DNA from: Nocardia aurantiaca
Lineage (GTDB): Bacteria; Actinomycetota; Actinomycetes; Mycobacteriales; Mycobacteriaceae
DNA: 64,000 nt
Assembly: GCF_009708175.1 (NCBI RefSeq)
Contig: NZ_WMBB01000004.1
Location: 310,001 to 374,000, forward strand
Reading direction: 5' to 3'
Shown here: piece by piece, positions 16,744-25,784 of the stretch
Position numbering within the stretch: position 1 is the stretch's first letter
Layout of the letters: every line of letters begins with the position of its first letter
Translations under genes and position numbers: made by a program
Notes under the pieces: generated by a model
Databases searched by the model: none
What the model saw: only the letters and a program-made list of their open reading frames with translations
Told to the model about the DNA's origin: nothing

Positions 16744-17549
16744 TTGGCAGTGTCCCGCTTGCGTTCGAGAAGGGTCATGAGCAGAAGAACGACGAGGGCG
16801 ATGCCCATGAGCAGGGTCGCCGCGCAGTAGGCGCCGAAGGTGTTGTGATCGTTCACATATCGCCCGTTCACCAGCAGTGTGAGCGTCTGTGACTTTCCGG
16901 GCAGACCGGTGGAAACCATGATCACCGCACCGAATTCACCGAGCGCGCGGGCCACGGTCAGCACGATGCCGTAGGTCAGACCCCAGCGGATGGCCGGCAG
17001 CGTGATACGCCAGAAGGTCTGCCAGCCCGATGCGCCCAGGGTGGCCGCGGCCTGCTCCTGATCGTCGCCGATCTCGTGCAGCACCGGCTCCACCTCACGC
17101 ACCACGAACGGCAGCGTCACGAAGATGGTGGCGATCACCATGCCCGGCAGATTGAAGATGATCTTCAACCCGTGGCTGTCCAGCCCGCCGAGCCAGCCGT
17201 TCGCGCCCCACAGCAGAATCAGCGAGACACCCACCACGACCGGCGAGATGGCCATCGGCAGATCGACCAGGCCCTGTAAGAGATTGCGGCCGGGGAACTT
17301 TCCGCGCACCAGCGCGATCGCGATGATCACACCGAAGATCACATTCACGGGCACCACGATCGCGACGATCAACAGCGTCAGATTGAACGCCGAGATCGCC
17401 GCGGGCGTGGAGATCGAGTTGTAGAACGCGACGAACCCGTGCTCGAAGGTACGCCACAGAATGATGCCCAGCGGCACCAGTAACAGCGCGAAGATGTACG
17501 CCAGGGCCACCGTGCGCAGCGAAATCCTCGTCCAGGAACCGAGTTTCAT
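16740..17549 (-). CDS. cysW: Sulfate ABC transporter permease CysW
   Basis: Membrane permease of 269 residues with about six helices. The EAA-type coupling loop is [27 protein letters not shown] (about 160-186), which docks on CysA. The N-terminus [25 protein letters not shown] is the first helix. It forms the translocation pore with CysT. It shares a 1-nt stop/start junction with cysT and overlaps cysA by 4 nt, so the operon is tightly coupled. Confidence 0.95.
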   Translation of the reverse strand: MKLGSWTRISLRTVALAYIFALLLVPLGIILWRTFEHGFVAFYNSISTPAAISAFNLTLLIVAIVVPVNVIFGVIIAIALVRGKFPGRNLLQGLVDLPMAISPVVVGVSLILLWGANGWLGGLDSHGLKIIFNLPGMVIATIFVTLPFVVREVEPVLHEIGDDQEQAAATLGASGWQTFWRITLPAIRWGLTYGIVLTVARALGEFGAVIMVSTGLPGKSQTLTLLVNGRYVNDHNTFGAYCAATLLMGIALVVLLLMTLLERKRDTAK

Positions 17550-18463
17550 CAGGACTCCCGTTCCCGGCGCGCCAGCCGATCGGAGGTGACCCGCAGCACG
17601 AACAGGGTGAGGAACGAGATGGCCAGCAGCGCCACCGACACCGCGGCGGCATTGACCGGCCTGTCCACCTCGATCTGCTGCTGGATGTACTGCGAGGCCA
17701 TCTGGGTCTTCTTCGGGATATTGCCGCCGATCAGCACCACCGAGCCGTACTCGCCGATGGCGCGGGCGAACGCCAGGCCCGAACCGCTCACGATGGCGGG
17801 GGCCAGCGTCGGCAGGATGATGGTCCGGAAGGTGGTCCAGTTGTCGGCGCCCAGCGACGCGGCCGCCTGCTCCACATCCTTGTCGGCCTCGATGAGCACC
17901 GGCTGTACCGACCGAACCACGAACGGCAGCGTCACGAACGCCAGCGCCACCACCAGACCCGGCTGGGTCGCGTTGAGGTGGATGTCGAACGGCGACTGCG
18001 GCCCGTACAGCGCCAGCAGCACAATGCTGGCCACAATGGTGGGCAAGGCGAAGGGCAGATCGATGAGCGCGTTCACGAACCCCTTGCCGGGAAACTCGTC
18101 TCGCACCAGCACCCAGGCCACCAGGGTGCCCATCACCACATTGATCAGCGTCACGATGACGGACACCGTGATGGTCACCCGCAGCGCGTCCAGGGCGGAC
18201 GGCGCGGTGACCGCCTCCCAGAAGCCGGACCAGCCGTTTTCGAAGGATTTGGCGGTCAGCGCGGCCAGCGGTAGCAGCACGATGATGCTGAGCCAGAGCA
18301 CGGAGGTGCCGATGCCGATCGGGCCGACCGACCCGGTCACCTTCAGCCAGGACCGGACCCGGCCCGGACCGGCCGATCGGCGCGCGTTGTCGTCTGCCGA
18401 AACGCCGGGATCATGATCGATCCCGGCGTTCGAGGTGCTGTCGCTCACGGTTTCGAGTATCAC
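17549..18463 (-). CDS. cysT: Sulfate ABC transporter permease CysT
   Basis: Second pore subunit of the sulfate importer, 304 residues. A hydrophilic N-terminal extension of about 40 residues precedes the first helix (VLWLSIIVLLPLAALTAKSF). The coupling loop is EQAAASLGADNWTTFRTIILPTLAPAIVSG. The annotated GTG at 18463 has no good Shine-Dalgarno; a second GTG at 18448 (VSDSTSNAG) is equally possible. It lies 20 bp after subI. Confidence 0.94.
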   Translation of the reverse strand: MILETVSDSTSNAGIDHDPGVSADDNARRSAGPGRVRSWLKVTGSVGPIGIGTSVLWLSIIVLLPLAALTAKSFENGWSGFWEAVTAPSALDALRVTITVSVIVTLINVVMGTLVAWVLVRDEFPGKGFVNALIDLPFALPTIVASIVLLALYGPQSPFDIHLNATQPGLVVALAFVTLPFVVRSVQPVLIEADKDVEQAAASLGADNWTTFRTIILPTLAPAIVSGSGLAFARAIGEYGSVVLIGGNIPKKTQMASQYIQQQIEVDRPVNAAAVSVALLAISFLTLFVLRVTSDRLARRERES

Positions 18464-18483
18464 TTGTGCCGCAGGTCACCCGG

Positions 18484-19521
18484 CTATTTGGTGGCCTTGT
18501 CGTAGAGCTGGGCCACGGAGCCGGTGTTCGGCGTGAACAGCTCCTTGTCCACGGCCTTCCAGCCGCCCAGCTCGTCGATGGTGTACAGCTTCTGCGGGGT
18601 CGGGAAGTTCTTGGCGTGGTCGGCGCGCACCTGCGGATCGACCGGACGGAAACCGGCCTCGGCGAACGCCTGCTGCGCGTCCTTGGTGTAGAGGAAATCG
18701 CGGAAAGCGATGGCCTGCTTCAGGTTCTTGGCGTTTTTCAGCACCGCCACCGGGTTGTCGATCCGGAAGGTGGTGTCGGGCACGATGTGCTCGATCGGAT
18801 CGCCCTTGGTCTCGGAGAAGATGGCCTCGTTCTCGTAGCTGATGAGCACGTCACCGGTGCCCTGCAGGAAGGCGTCGGTGGCCTCACGGCCCGATTTCGG
18901 CTGCACGTGCACGTGGCTCAGCAACTGGCTCAGGTAGTCCAGACCGACCTGCGGGTTCTTGCCGCCCTCGCTCTTGGCGGCATACGGAGCCAGCAGATTC
19001 CACTTGGCCGAGCCCGAGCTGAACGGGTTGGGGGTGACCACTTCGATGCCCGGCCTGAGCAGGTCGTCCCAGTTCTTGATGCCCTTCGGATTGCCCTTGC
19101 GGACCGCGATGGCCACCACCGAACCGAACGGAACACCCTTATTGGCATCCGCGTTCCAGCCCGCGTCGATCTGACCGGAGTCCACCAGGCGGGTGATGTC
19201 GGGCTCGACGGAGAAGCTCACCACATCGGCCTCGGCGCCGTCCTTGACCTTGCGGGACTGATCACCCGAGGGGCCGTAGGACGCCTGGAACTGAGTGCCC
19301 TTGCCCGCATCGGTCTTGTTGAAGACCGGAATCACCTTGTCGTAGGCGGCCTTCGCCACCGAGTAGGCATACAGGTTGATATTGCCGCCGCCCCCGGATG
19401 CCGGGCCACTGTCCTTGGCGTCGCTCGCGCCGCCGCCGCAGGCGGTGAGCACGGTGGCCGCGACCGCGGTGAGAGCGACGGCGAAGGTAGATCGGCGAGA
19501 GACACGAATATTGCGCGACAT
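18484..19521 (-). CDS. subI: Sulfate-binding lipoprotein
   Basis: Extracytoplasmic sulfate receptor anchored as a lipoprotein, 345 residues. The signal peptide ends in the lipobox LTAC (cysteine near residue 28), followed by a Gly/Ser-rich linker. The mature part has the sulfate-binding family segments NLYAYSVAKAAYDKVIPVF, SYGPSGDQSRKVKDGAEADVVSFSVEPDI and YENEAIF. The ATG at 19521 follows AAAGG; a longer frame would run over a 5' hairpin. First gene of the subI-cysTWA operon. Confidence 0.95.
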   Translation of the reverse strand: MSRNIRVSRRSTFAVALTAVAATVLTACGGGASDAKDSGPASGGGGNINLYAYSVAKAAYDKVIPVFNKTDAGKGTQFQASYGPSGDQSRKVKDGAEADVVSFSVEPDITRLVDSGQIDAGWNADANKGVPFGSVVAIAVRKGNPKGIKNWDDLLRPGIEVVTPNPFSSGSAKWNLLAPYAAKSEGGKNPQVGLDYLSQLLSHVHVQPKSGREATDAFLQGTGDVLISYENEAIFSETKGDPIEHIVPDTTFRIDNPVAVLKNAKNLKQAIAFRDFLYTKDAQQAFAEAGFRPVDPQVRADHAKNFPTPQKLYTIDELGGWKAVDKELFTPNTGSVAQLYDKATK

Positions 19522-19942
19522 CGGCGTGGACCTTTCGGGCGACCCGCCGGTTCGACGTCGACCGGCGGGAATGAACGTACTGCCGTAGACCCGTCGGGAT
19601 TCCGCGACGGTGGCGCTCCGGCCCGAAGGCCGCCGGGGGACGAACACGAACTGCGAAGAAATGCGCGCGCCAAGTCTACTCAGACGTGCAGCAGTGCCCG
19701 ATCGGCCGTCAGCGACAGTGAATGTCGGCGACCGCGAGGCAGCCCACAGCGATCAACGCCAATTCATGGCGGACCCGGGGCACAACGCTCGACGACACGC
19801 CGCGACTTTAGCAGAGCGGCACCTCACGCCGCGAATCTCGAACGGGGTTGAAATCACCTCGAGCGCAACCCTGGGCGGAACACGGCAGACTGTATCGAGC
19901 GGCCCGATGCCGCGTCGCCTGCTGACACCACACGGGGGAATG
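19522..19942. promoter_or_regulatory. Divergent intergenic region subI / M48 protease
   Basis: About 420 bp between two divergent genes. The subI-proximal side carries a GC-rich hairpin in the presumptive 5' leader. The rest shows no credible coding frame or RNA gene. Both promoters must be here, but no convincing -35/-10 pair could be assigned by eye. Confidence 0.4.
19543..19569 (-). promoter_or_regulatory. Hairpin in subI 5' leader
   Basis: 9-bp perfect arms CCCGCCGGT and ACCGGCGGG flank TCGACGTCG, which itself contains the palindrome CGACGTCG. It lies 22 bp upstream of the subI ATG. It could be a repressor site or a leader structure affecting translation or attenuation; the sequence alone does not decide. 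Confidence 0.45.
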
Positions 19943-20986
19943 ATGACCACACCCGCTCGTCTGCGCCGGGAGTTTCCCGACATCTCCACTCGCGCCTGGG
20001 AGCATCCCGCCGACCGCACCGCGCTGGTCGGTCTGCGGCAACTCAGCGGGTTCGACACGCTGCTGCGGACGTTGTCGGGGCTGCTGCAGGAACGGCAGCA
20101 CCGGCTCATGTACCTGGCGACAGCCGTACGGGTGGACGAGCGGCAGTTCAAGAACATTCACCACCTGCGCGAGGACGCGGTGCGGATCCTCGATGCGAAG
20201 ACGACTCCGGAGATGTTCGTCCTGCAGTCTCCCGGCGCCAATGCCTTCACCATCGGCATGGACCGGCCCTTCATCGTGCTGACCACGGGGCTGCTGGATC
20301 TGCTCGATCATGAGGAGCTGCGCTTCGTGGTCGGCCATGAGCTCGGGCACGCGCTGTCCGGGCACGCTGTCTACCGGACCATGCTCATGCACCTGATGCG
20401 GCTGGCCGCCAATATCGGCTGGATGCCGGTAGGCGGCTGGGCTTTACGCGCGATCGTGGCGGCGCTGATGGAGTGGAGCCGCAAGTCCGAACTGTCCGGC
20501 GACCGCGCGGGTCTGCTGGTCGGCCAGGACGTCGAAGCCTCGGTGCGGGTGCACATGAAGCTGGCGGGCGGCTCCCGCGTCGACGAGATGAGCCACGCCG
20601 CCTTCCTCGCCCAGGCCGACGACTACGACCGCGCGGGCGACCTGCGCGACGGCGTGCTCAAACTGCTGAACCTGGAGCTGGCCAGCCACCCGTTCTCGGT
20701 ATTGCGGGCCGCGGAACTGCGACGCTGGATCGCCAGCGGTGACTACGACCGCATCCTCGACGGTCAGTACCCGCGCCGGCATCAGGACAAGGACGCCCGC
20801 ATCAGCGAGGAGATCAAACACGCCGCCCGGTCCTACCGCGAGAACTTCGACCAGTCCGAAGACCCCCTGATCCGCACCGTGCGCAACCTCGGCCGCGATG
20901 TCGGAGCCGCGGTCGGCACGGTGGGTCAGGAAGTCAGCGAAACGCTGTCGAAGCTCGGCAAACGGATCCGGGGATCCGATGATTGA
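19943..20986 (+). CDS. M48 family zinc metallopeptidase
   Basis: Zinc protease of 347 residues. The catalytic HELGH (in VVGHELGHALSGH, about residues 135-139) and a downstream SELSGDRAG segment supplying the third ligand mark the M48 (HtpX/Ste24) family. A hydrophobic stretch at about 150-175 (LMRLAANIGWMPVGGWALRAIVAALM) may insert in or lie on the membrane; there is no N-terminal signal. The C-terminus is hydrophilic (DVGAAVGTVGQEVSETLSKLGKRIRG). GGGGG precedes paired ATGs at 19940 and 19943. The substrate is unknown. Confidence 0.87.
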   Translation: MTTPARLRREFPDISTRAWEHPADRTALVGLRQLSGFDTLLRTLSGLLQERQHRLMYLATAVRVDERQFKNIHHLREDAVRILDAKTTPEMFVLQSPGANAFTIGMDRPFIVLTTGLLDLLDHEELRFVVGHELGHALSGHAVYRTMLMHLMRLAANIGWMPVGGWALRAIVAALMEWSRKSELSGDRAGLLVGQDVEASVRVHMKLAGGSRVDEMSHAAFLAQADDYDRAGDLRDGVLKLLNLELASHPFSVLRAAELRRWIASGDYDRILDGQYPRRHQDKDARISEEIKHAARSYRENFDQSEDPLIRTVRNLGRDVGAAVGTVGQEVSETLSKLGKRIRGSDD

Positions 20987-21098
20987 CCTGATCCCGGTCC
21001 CCCGGACGAGATTCGGGACCAGGCCCCGCCTCATTGGAATGGGATCCGGGGACAGCGGCCCCCGGACGCCCTCGTCGTTTCGACGATAACCCGCGGGA

Positions 21099-21347
21099 TT
21101 ACTCGTCGCCCTCGACCACGGGCGGGGTTTCGAGGATGTCGAGGATCCACTCCTCGGTGGCGGTCTCGGCATCCTCCTCATCGGGGCGGATGCGGTTGGT
21201 GAGGCGCACGCCCAGGCCCAGCAGCTGGGCCGCCTTCACCATGTCGATGGCCTCGTCGGGGCCGCAGTAGTGGGTGGCGATCAGACGGGGCTCGTCCTCG
21301 AAGTCCTCTTCGGACAACACCAGTTCCAGACCTTCATCGGTTGACAT
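21099..21347 (-). CDS. Small acidic hypothetical protein
   Basis: Acidic protein of 82 residues (MSTDEGLELVLSEEDFEDEP, ending PPVVEGDE). It has no signal or membrane segment. Coding is supported by strong third-position GC bias and a compact start. The order with two small membrane proteins just upstream on the same strand suggests a loose unit. No family or function recognised. Confidence 0.65.
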   Translation of the reverse strand: MSTDEGLELVLSEEDFEDEPRLIATHYCGPDEAIDMVKAAQLLGLGVRLTNRIRPDEEDAETATEEWILDILETPPVVEGDE

Positions 21348-21396
21348 GGGTCTGCACAGTACGCCGAGAATTCGCCCGAGCGGTACCGAAACTCAC

Positions 21397-21474
21397 TCAG
21401 CGAGTGAACAACCAGGCGACGACTACGAGAACAAGGAGTGCGATCAGGGCAAGCTGGACGCGAGAGCGCGGCAT
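21397..21474 (-). CDS. Tiny single-helix membrane peptide
   Basis: A 25-residue ORF, MPRSRVQLALIALLVLVVVAWLFTR in outline (basic start, one hydrophobic helix, basic end). It begins 1 nt after the stop of the 78-residue membrane protein and has AAGGAAG about 9 nt upstream, so it is placed for coupled translation. Single-helix peptides of this size often act as partners of larger membrane proteins; any role here is inference. Confidence 0.5.
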   Translation of the reverse strand: MPRSRVQLALIALLVLVVVAWLFTR

Positions 21475-21475
21475 C

Positions 21476-21712
21476 TCAGGCGGCTTCCTTCCGCATGCGA
21501 CGCGGCGGCGTGGCGGGGACCGCGGCCTCCTGGGCGGCGATCCGATCCCGGCCGAGAACGCGCAGCACCAGCCGCAGCGTCCGGTCGAGCCCGTAGGCGA
21601 TGGCCAAGCAGACCGGCACCATGGCGGCCAGCACCACCGCGAACTGGGGAACGAAGGGCAGGCCGGCCACCCACAGTTCGACGCCGTCCCACCATCCTGC
21701 AATCGCATGCAC
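21476..21712 (-). CDS. Small membrane protein
   Basis: Protein of 78 residues with one clear membrane helix (VPQFAVVLAAMVPVCLAIAYGLDRTL) after a short amphipathic N-terminus (MHAIAGWWDGVELWVAGLPF), then a basic C-terminal tail (PATPPRRMRKEAA) expected on the cytoplasmic side. It is divergent from the GH15 gene and immediately upstream of the 25-residue membrane peptide. No family recognised. Confidence 0.62.
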   Translation of the reverse strand: MHAIAGWWDGVELWVAGLPFVPQFAVVLAAMVPVCLAIAYGLDRTLRLVLRVLGRDRIAAQEAAVPATPPRRMRKEAA

Positions 21713-21824
21713 GACCCCAGCCTAGGCCGCGTATCAGGTGGTGGACGATTCGGGCCGCGGAATATGCGGAGCGGCCGACAGGCCTCGGTCGAGGGGTGGC
21801 GGTGGGAGACGTGACGGGCAGATC

Positions 21825-23903
21825 ATGTTTGGTATGGATGCGTACGACGAACCGGAATCCGCCGACCGCCCGCTCGGCAGTGAGATCGGTGTCGATCCCG
21901 CCGCCGATTACAACGATCCGCCCGAGGTGAAGGCCCAGAGGGACCCGCTCTCCCCCGGGGATCCCGCCCTGTCCGACAGCTTCCTGCCCACGGCGACCGG
22001 CATGATGCATCAGTCCGTGTTTCCCCCCATCGACGACTACGCCTTCCTGTCCGACTGTGAGACCAACTGCCTCATCGCCCGCAATGGCTCGGTCGAGTGG
22101 ATGTGCATCCCGCGGCCGGACTCCCCGAGCATCTTCGGGGCCATGCTGGACCGCAGCGCCGGCCACTTCCGCATCGGCCCCTACGGCCGCAAGGTGCCGG
22201 CCGCGCGCCGGTACCTGCCGGGCGGGCTGATCGTGGAGACCACCTGGCAGACCGAGACCGGCTGGCTCATCGTGCGCGACGCGCTGGTGCTGGGTCCGTG
22301 GCACAACAACAGGTCCCGCAGCCGCAGTCACAGGCGCACGCCCATGGACTGGGATGCCGAACACATACTGCTGCGCACCGTGAAATGCGTGAACGGCGTG
22401 GTCGAGCTGGAGATGAGCTGCGAACCCGCCTTCGACTACCACCGCGGGCCGGCCAACTGGCACTACAGCGGCGATGTGTACGAAAGGGCCAGTGCCACCT
22501 GCGATATCGAGGGCTGCCCGACCCTGACGCTGACCACCGATCTGCGACTGGGCCTGGAGGGCCGGGAGGCCCGCGCCCGCACCCGCATGAAGGAGGGCGA
22601 CGAGGTGTTCGTGGCCCTGTCCTGGTCGGAGCTGCCACCACCGCGCACCTTCGCCGAGGCGGCCGAGAAGATGTGGCAGACCATCGAGTGCTGGCGGCAG
22701 TGGATCACATTGGGGCGATTCCCCGATCACCCGTGGCGTAGCTACCTCCTGCGCAGCGCGCTGACGCTCAAAGGCCTCACCTACGCGCCCACCGGGGCGC
22801 TGCTGGCCGCCGCCACCACCTCGCTGCCGGAAACCCCTGGCGGCGAACGCAACTGGGACTACCGCTACACCTGGGTGCGCGATTCCACCTTCGCCCTCTG
22901 GGGCCTGTACACCCTCGGCCTGGACCGGGAGGCCGACGACTTCTTCGCCTTCCTGCACGATGTCACCACCGACGAGGATGGCAAACCCGTGTCACTGCAG
23001 GTGCTCTACGGCATCGGCGGCGAACGCCAGATCACCGAGTCGGAACTCCCCCATCTGTCCGGCTACGACGGCGCGCGGCCGGTCCGCATCGGCAATGCCG
23101 CCTACAACCAGAACCAGCACGACATCTGGGGCACCATCCTGGATTCCGTTTACCTGCACGTGAAATCGCGTCAGCAGGTGCCGGAAACCCTGTGGCCCAT
23201 GCTCGAGCGGCAGGTGCAAGCGGCAATCGAGAACTGGCGCGAACCGGATCGCGGCATCTGGGAAGTGCGCGGCGAGCCGCAGCACTTCACCTCCTCGAAG
23301 GTCATGTGCTGGGTGGCGTTGGACCGCGGCGCGAAACTGGCCGAGTTGCACGGGGAATTCGATTACGCCAAGAAGTGGCATGACATCGCCGACGAGATCC
23401 GCGCCGACATCCTCGACAACGGCGTCAACTCCGAGGGCGTGTTCACCCAGAGCTACGGCAGCGACACCCTGGATGCCTCACTGTTGCTGGTGCTGCTGAC
23501 CCGCTTCCTCCCGCCCACCGATCACCGGGTGCGCGCCACCGTGCTGGCCATCGCCGACGACCTCACCGACAACGGCCTGGTGCTGCGCTACCGCACCGAG
23601 ACCACCGACGACGGCCTGTCCGGCGAAGAGGGTTCGTTCACCATCTGCTCGTTCTGGCTGGTGTCGGCGCTCGTGGAAATCGGTGAGCTGCAACGCGCCC
23701 GGCAGCTGTGTGAGCGGCTGCTCGGCTATGCCAGCCCGCTCAAGCTGTACGCCGAGGAGATCGACTCGCGGACCGGACGGCACCTGGGCAACTTCCCGCA
23801 GGCGTTCACCCACCTGGCGCTGATCAACGCGGTCATGCACGTGATCCGGGCGGAGGAATCCCATCACGCGGGCCAGTTCCATCCGGCGCACCCCGGACGC
23901 TGA
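21825..23903 (+). CDS. Glycoside hydrolase family 15 protein (trehalase/glucoamylase type)
   Basis: Cytoplasmic (alpha/alpha)6-barrel hydrolase of about 692 residues. Residues about 60-320 are the N-terminal beta-sandwich domain (IDDYAFLSDCETNCLIARNGSVEWMCIPRPDSPSIFGAML); the catalytic barrel starts at GGERNWDYRYTWVRDSTF (about 345). The second acid is probably within LSGEEGSFTICSFWLV. Mycobacterial orthologues of this layout are inverting trehalases rather than glucoamylases (family knowledge), so trehalose breakdown is the best guess. An ATG at 21834 is an alternative start. The gene ends at a bidirectional terminator facing the dynamin-like gene. Confidence 0.88.
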   Translation: MFGMDAYDEPESADRPLGSEIGVDPAADYNDPPEVKAQRDPLSPGDPALSDSFLPTATGMMHQSVFPPIDDYAFLSDCETNCLIARNGSVEWMCIPRPDSPSIFGAMLDRSAGHFRIGPYGRKVPAARRYLPGGLIVETTWQTETGWLIVRDALVLGPWHNNRSRSRSHRRTPMDWDAEHILLRTVKCVNGVVELEMSCEPAFDYHRGPANWHYSGDVYERASATCDIEGCPTLTLTTDLRLGLEGREARARTRMKEGDEVFVALSWSELPPPRTFAEAAEKMWQTIECWRQWITLGRFPDHPWRSYLLRSALTLKGLTYAPTGALLAAATTSLPETPGGERNWDYRYTWVRDSTFALWGLYTLGLDREADDFFAFLHDVTTDEDGKPVSLQVLYGIGGERQITESELPHLSGYDGARPVRIGNAAYNQNQHDIWGTILDSVYLHVKSRQQVPETLWPMLERQVQAAIENWREPDRGIWEVRGEPQHFTSSKVMCWVALDRGAKLAELHGEFDYAKKWHDIADEIRADILDNGVNSEGVFTQSYGSDTLDASLLLVLLTRFLPPTDHRVRATVLAIADDLTDNGLVLRYRTETTDDGLSGEEGSFTICSFWLVSALVEIGELQRARQLCERLLGYASPLKLYAEEIDSRTGRHLGNFPQAFTHLALINAVMHVIRAEESHHAGQFHPAHPGR

Positions 23904-23918
23904 GCAGAGAACCGGGGC

Positions 23919-23952
23919 AACGGATTCGGCGGCTCACGCGGCCGAATCCGTT
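23919..23952. terminator. Bidirectional terminator
   Basis: 12-bp perfect arms AACGGATTCGGC and GCCGAATCCGTT with a 10-nt loop, centred between the convergent GH15 and dynamin-like genes. Confidence 0.75.
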
Positions 23953-23972
23953 CGGCGCCAAGGGCTCTCGCC

Positions 23973-25784
23973 TCAGTAGGCCGGGTTCTCGCCGATGGTG
24001 TCGGCGTGCTCGCGGATATCGCGCAATCGGACCAGCGACCGTTCGATCTCGGTGAGCCGCGCCTCCCGCCCCGCACCCGAGTGCACGGTGGCCGCCTCCT
24101 CCGCGGCGCGCAGCGAGGCGTCCACCGAACGCAGTGTGGCCGTGGCGATCTCGGTGAAGTGGTCGCGCAGACTGCGCTGCACCGCGCGCAGCCGGTAGCG
24201 GGACTCCTTGCTGACCTGGAAGATCACATCGTCCATGAGCCGGGCCACCGCCATCTTGGCCTCCGCCTGGCGACGCTGGCGGCGTGCCTTGCGGTCGTCC
24301 CACAGCGCGTTCACGCCCAGCAGCACGGCCGCGCCGCCGGAATACCAGTTCACCAGCGACATGTGCAGCAGGCTGGTGATCAGGCCGACCATGAGCAGGC
24401 CGCCGTAGGAGCCGCGCAGGGCGGTCAGCACCTGCTGGGTGACGCCGTGCTTGGCGCTGTCCAGCTTGTCCAGTGCGGCAACGGGTTCCAGCACCGCGCC
24501 GACATCGCCAGGGTTGTCCAGCTTGAGGTCCGGGGTGGGGATCCCGCTGTCGGGGAACTTCGCGGCCACCTGCTCGGCCAACTCCACCGACCGGTAGTGG
24601 GCGATGACGAAGTTCTCCTCCACCGCCTCACAGATCTGGGCGTCCAGGTCCGCGCCGAAGTCCGCCCAGCGTTTGGCCGGATCACCCTTCATGATGTCGG
24701 CCTCGGCGTCACGGATCAGGCTGCGCAGCCGGTGCCGCAGATCGTGTTCGGTGTCGGCCATCAGCTCGCCCGCGCCGTCGGCCAGGGTGACCTGCCAGTT
24801 GGCGGACCGCTGGCGCAGTTGCTCGGCCTCCTCGCGGGTGCGGCGCAGTTGCTCGGTGATGACGGTCAGCCGGCGCGGATCGCGCAGCGTCTCGGCCTCG
24901 CTGCGCAGGGCCAGCGACAGGTGGTCGGTGATGAGCCGAATATCGCGCACCGCGGCCTCCACGGCGACGGCGTCCGCGCGACCCAGCACATACGAGCGCA
25001 GGTGGTCGAGCAGTTGCGGCACACCGGATTCCAGATCCAGCTGTCGGTCTCCGGCGGCGGTCGCGCGCTCATGCAGCCGCGCCGAGGCCGGGGCCACCGC
25101 GAAGGCTAGCCCGACGTCGTCGAGCAGCTGCCGGTCATGCTGCTGCACCTGCGGCCACTGCGAATACTGGTCGATCTTGTTGAGCACGCAGACGATCGTC
25201 GGGCACACCTGCGCAATGCGTTGCAGCTGTTCGATCTGCGCCGGGGTGAACGGAGCCCGCGCATCGGCGACGTACAGCACCGCGTCCGCGGCGGCGATCA
25301 GCGACCAGGTCGCCGGTGTCTCGGTGGGCGAGCCGGGCGCGTCCAGCACCACGAAGCCCTCCGCCAGCAACGCGCTGGGCTGGGTGAACTCGGCGCGGAT
25401 GACGTCACCGTCGAGCTCGGACAGGACCCGCTGAGGATCCACGGCGGTGCGCTGGGCGGTGCCGCCCGGGCCCGCCTTCACCAGGGTGGCGCTGGCCTGC
25501 GGACCGTACTCGGCGATCACCGGCACGCTGGCCTGGCTCTCGGTGGCGCTCACCGCGGCCCCGACCAGGCTGTTCACCAGCGTGCTCATACCGCTCTTGG
25601 ATTCGCCCACCACGACCAGCCGCACCCGCGGGTCGGCCAGGCGCGCCCGGGCGATACCCAGTCGCCCGGCCAGATCGAGCCGACCGGAGGCATGGGTCAG
25701 TTCGAGCAGCTGGTCGAGCAGCGCGACCAGCGGACCCAGTGCATCGGGATTCTTCACCGCAACCTGATGACCGGGCACGCTCAC
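23973..25784 (-). CDS. Dynamin-like GTPase, IniA-type, with altered Walker A
   Basis: Large bacterial dynamin-like protein of 603 residues. The GTPase domain has G1 GESKSGMST (residues 60-68), G3 DAPG (148-151) and G4 NKID (202-205). The Walker A lysine is Met66, confirmed in the DNA as ATG where AAG would give Lys. A long helical stalk follows (about 270-420), then a hydrophobic paddle-like segment ([33 protein letters not shown], about 465-497) and a C-terminal helical part. Mycobacterial IniA/IniC use this layout to remodel membranes. It overlaps the upstream Pro/Thr-rich gene by 4 nt, so the two are co-translated. Either nucleotide use differs or activity is impaired. Confidence 0.85.
   Translation of the reverse strand: MSVPGHQVAVKNPDALGPLVALLDQLLELTHASGRLDLAGRLGIARARLADPRVRLVVVGESKSGMSTLVNSLVGAAVSATESQASVPVIAEYGPQASATLVKAGPGGTAQRTAVDPQRVLSELDGDVIRAEFTQPSALLAEGFVVLDAPGSPTETPATWSLIAAADAVLYVADARAPFTPAQIEQLQRIAQVCPTIVCVLNKIDQYSQWPQVQQHDRQLLDDVGLAFAVAPASARLHERATAAGDRQLDLESGVPQLLDHLRSYVLGRADAVAVEAAVRDIRLITDHLSLALRSEAETLRDPRRLTVITEQLRRTREEAEQLRQRSANWQVTLADGAGELMADTEHDLRHRLRSLIRDAEADIMKGDPAKRWADFGADLDAQICEAVEENFVIAHYRSVELAEQVAAKFPDSGIPTPDLKLDNPGDVGAVLEPVAALDKLDSAKHGVTQQVLTALRGSYGGLLMVGLITSLLHMSLVNWYSGGAAVLLGVNALWDDRKARRQRRQAEAKMAVARLMDDVIFQVSKESRYRLRAVQRSLRDHFTEIATATLRSVDASLRAAEEAATVHSGAGREARLTEIERSLVRLRDIREHADTIGENPAY

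Noticed and set aside
21444..22958. 504-codon minus-strand frame
   Set aside because: Antisense shadow of the GH15 gene; its ordered part belongs to a different, short membrane gene.
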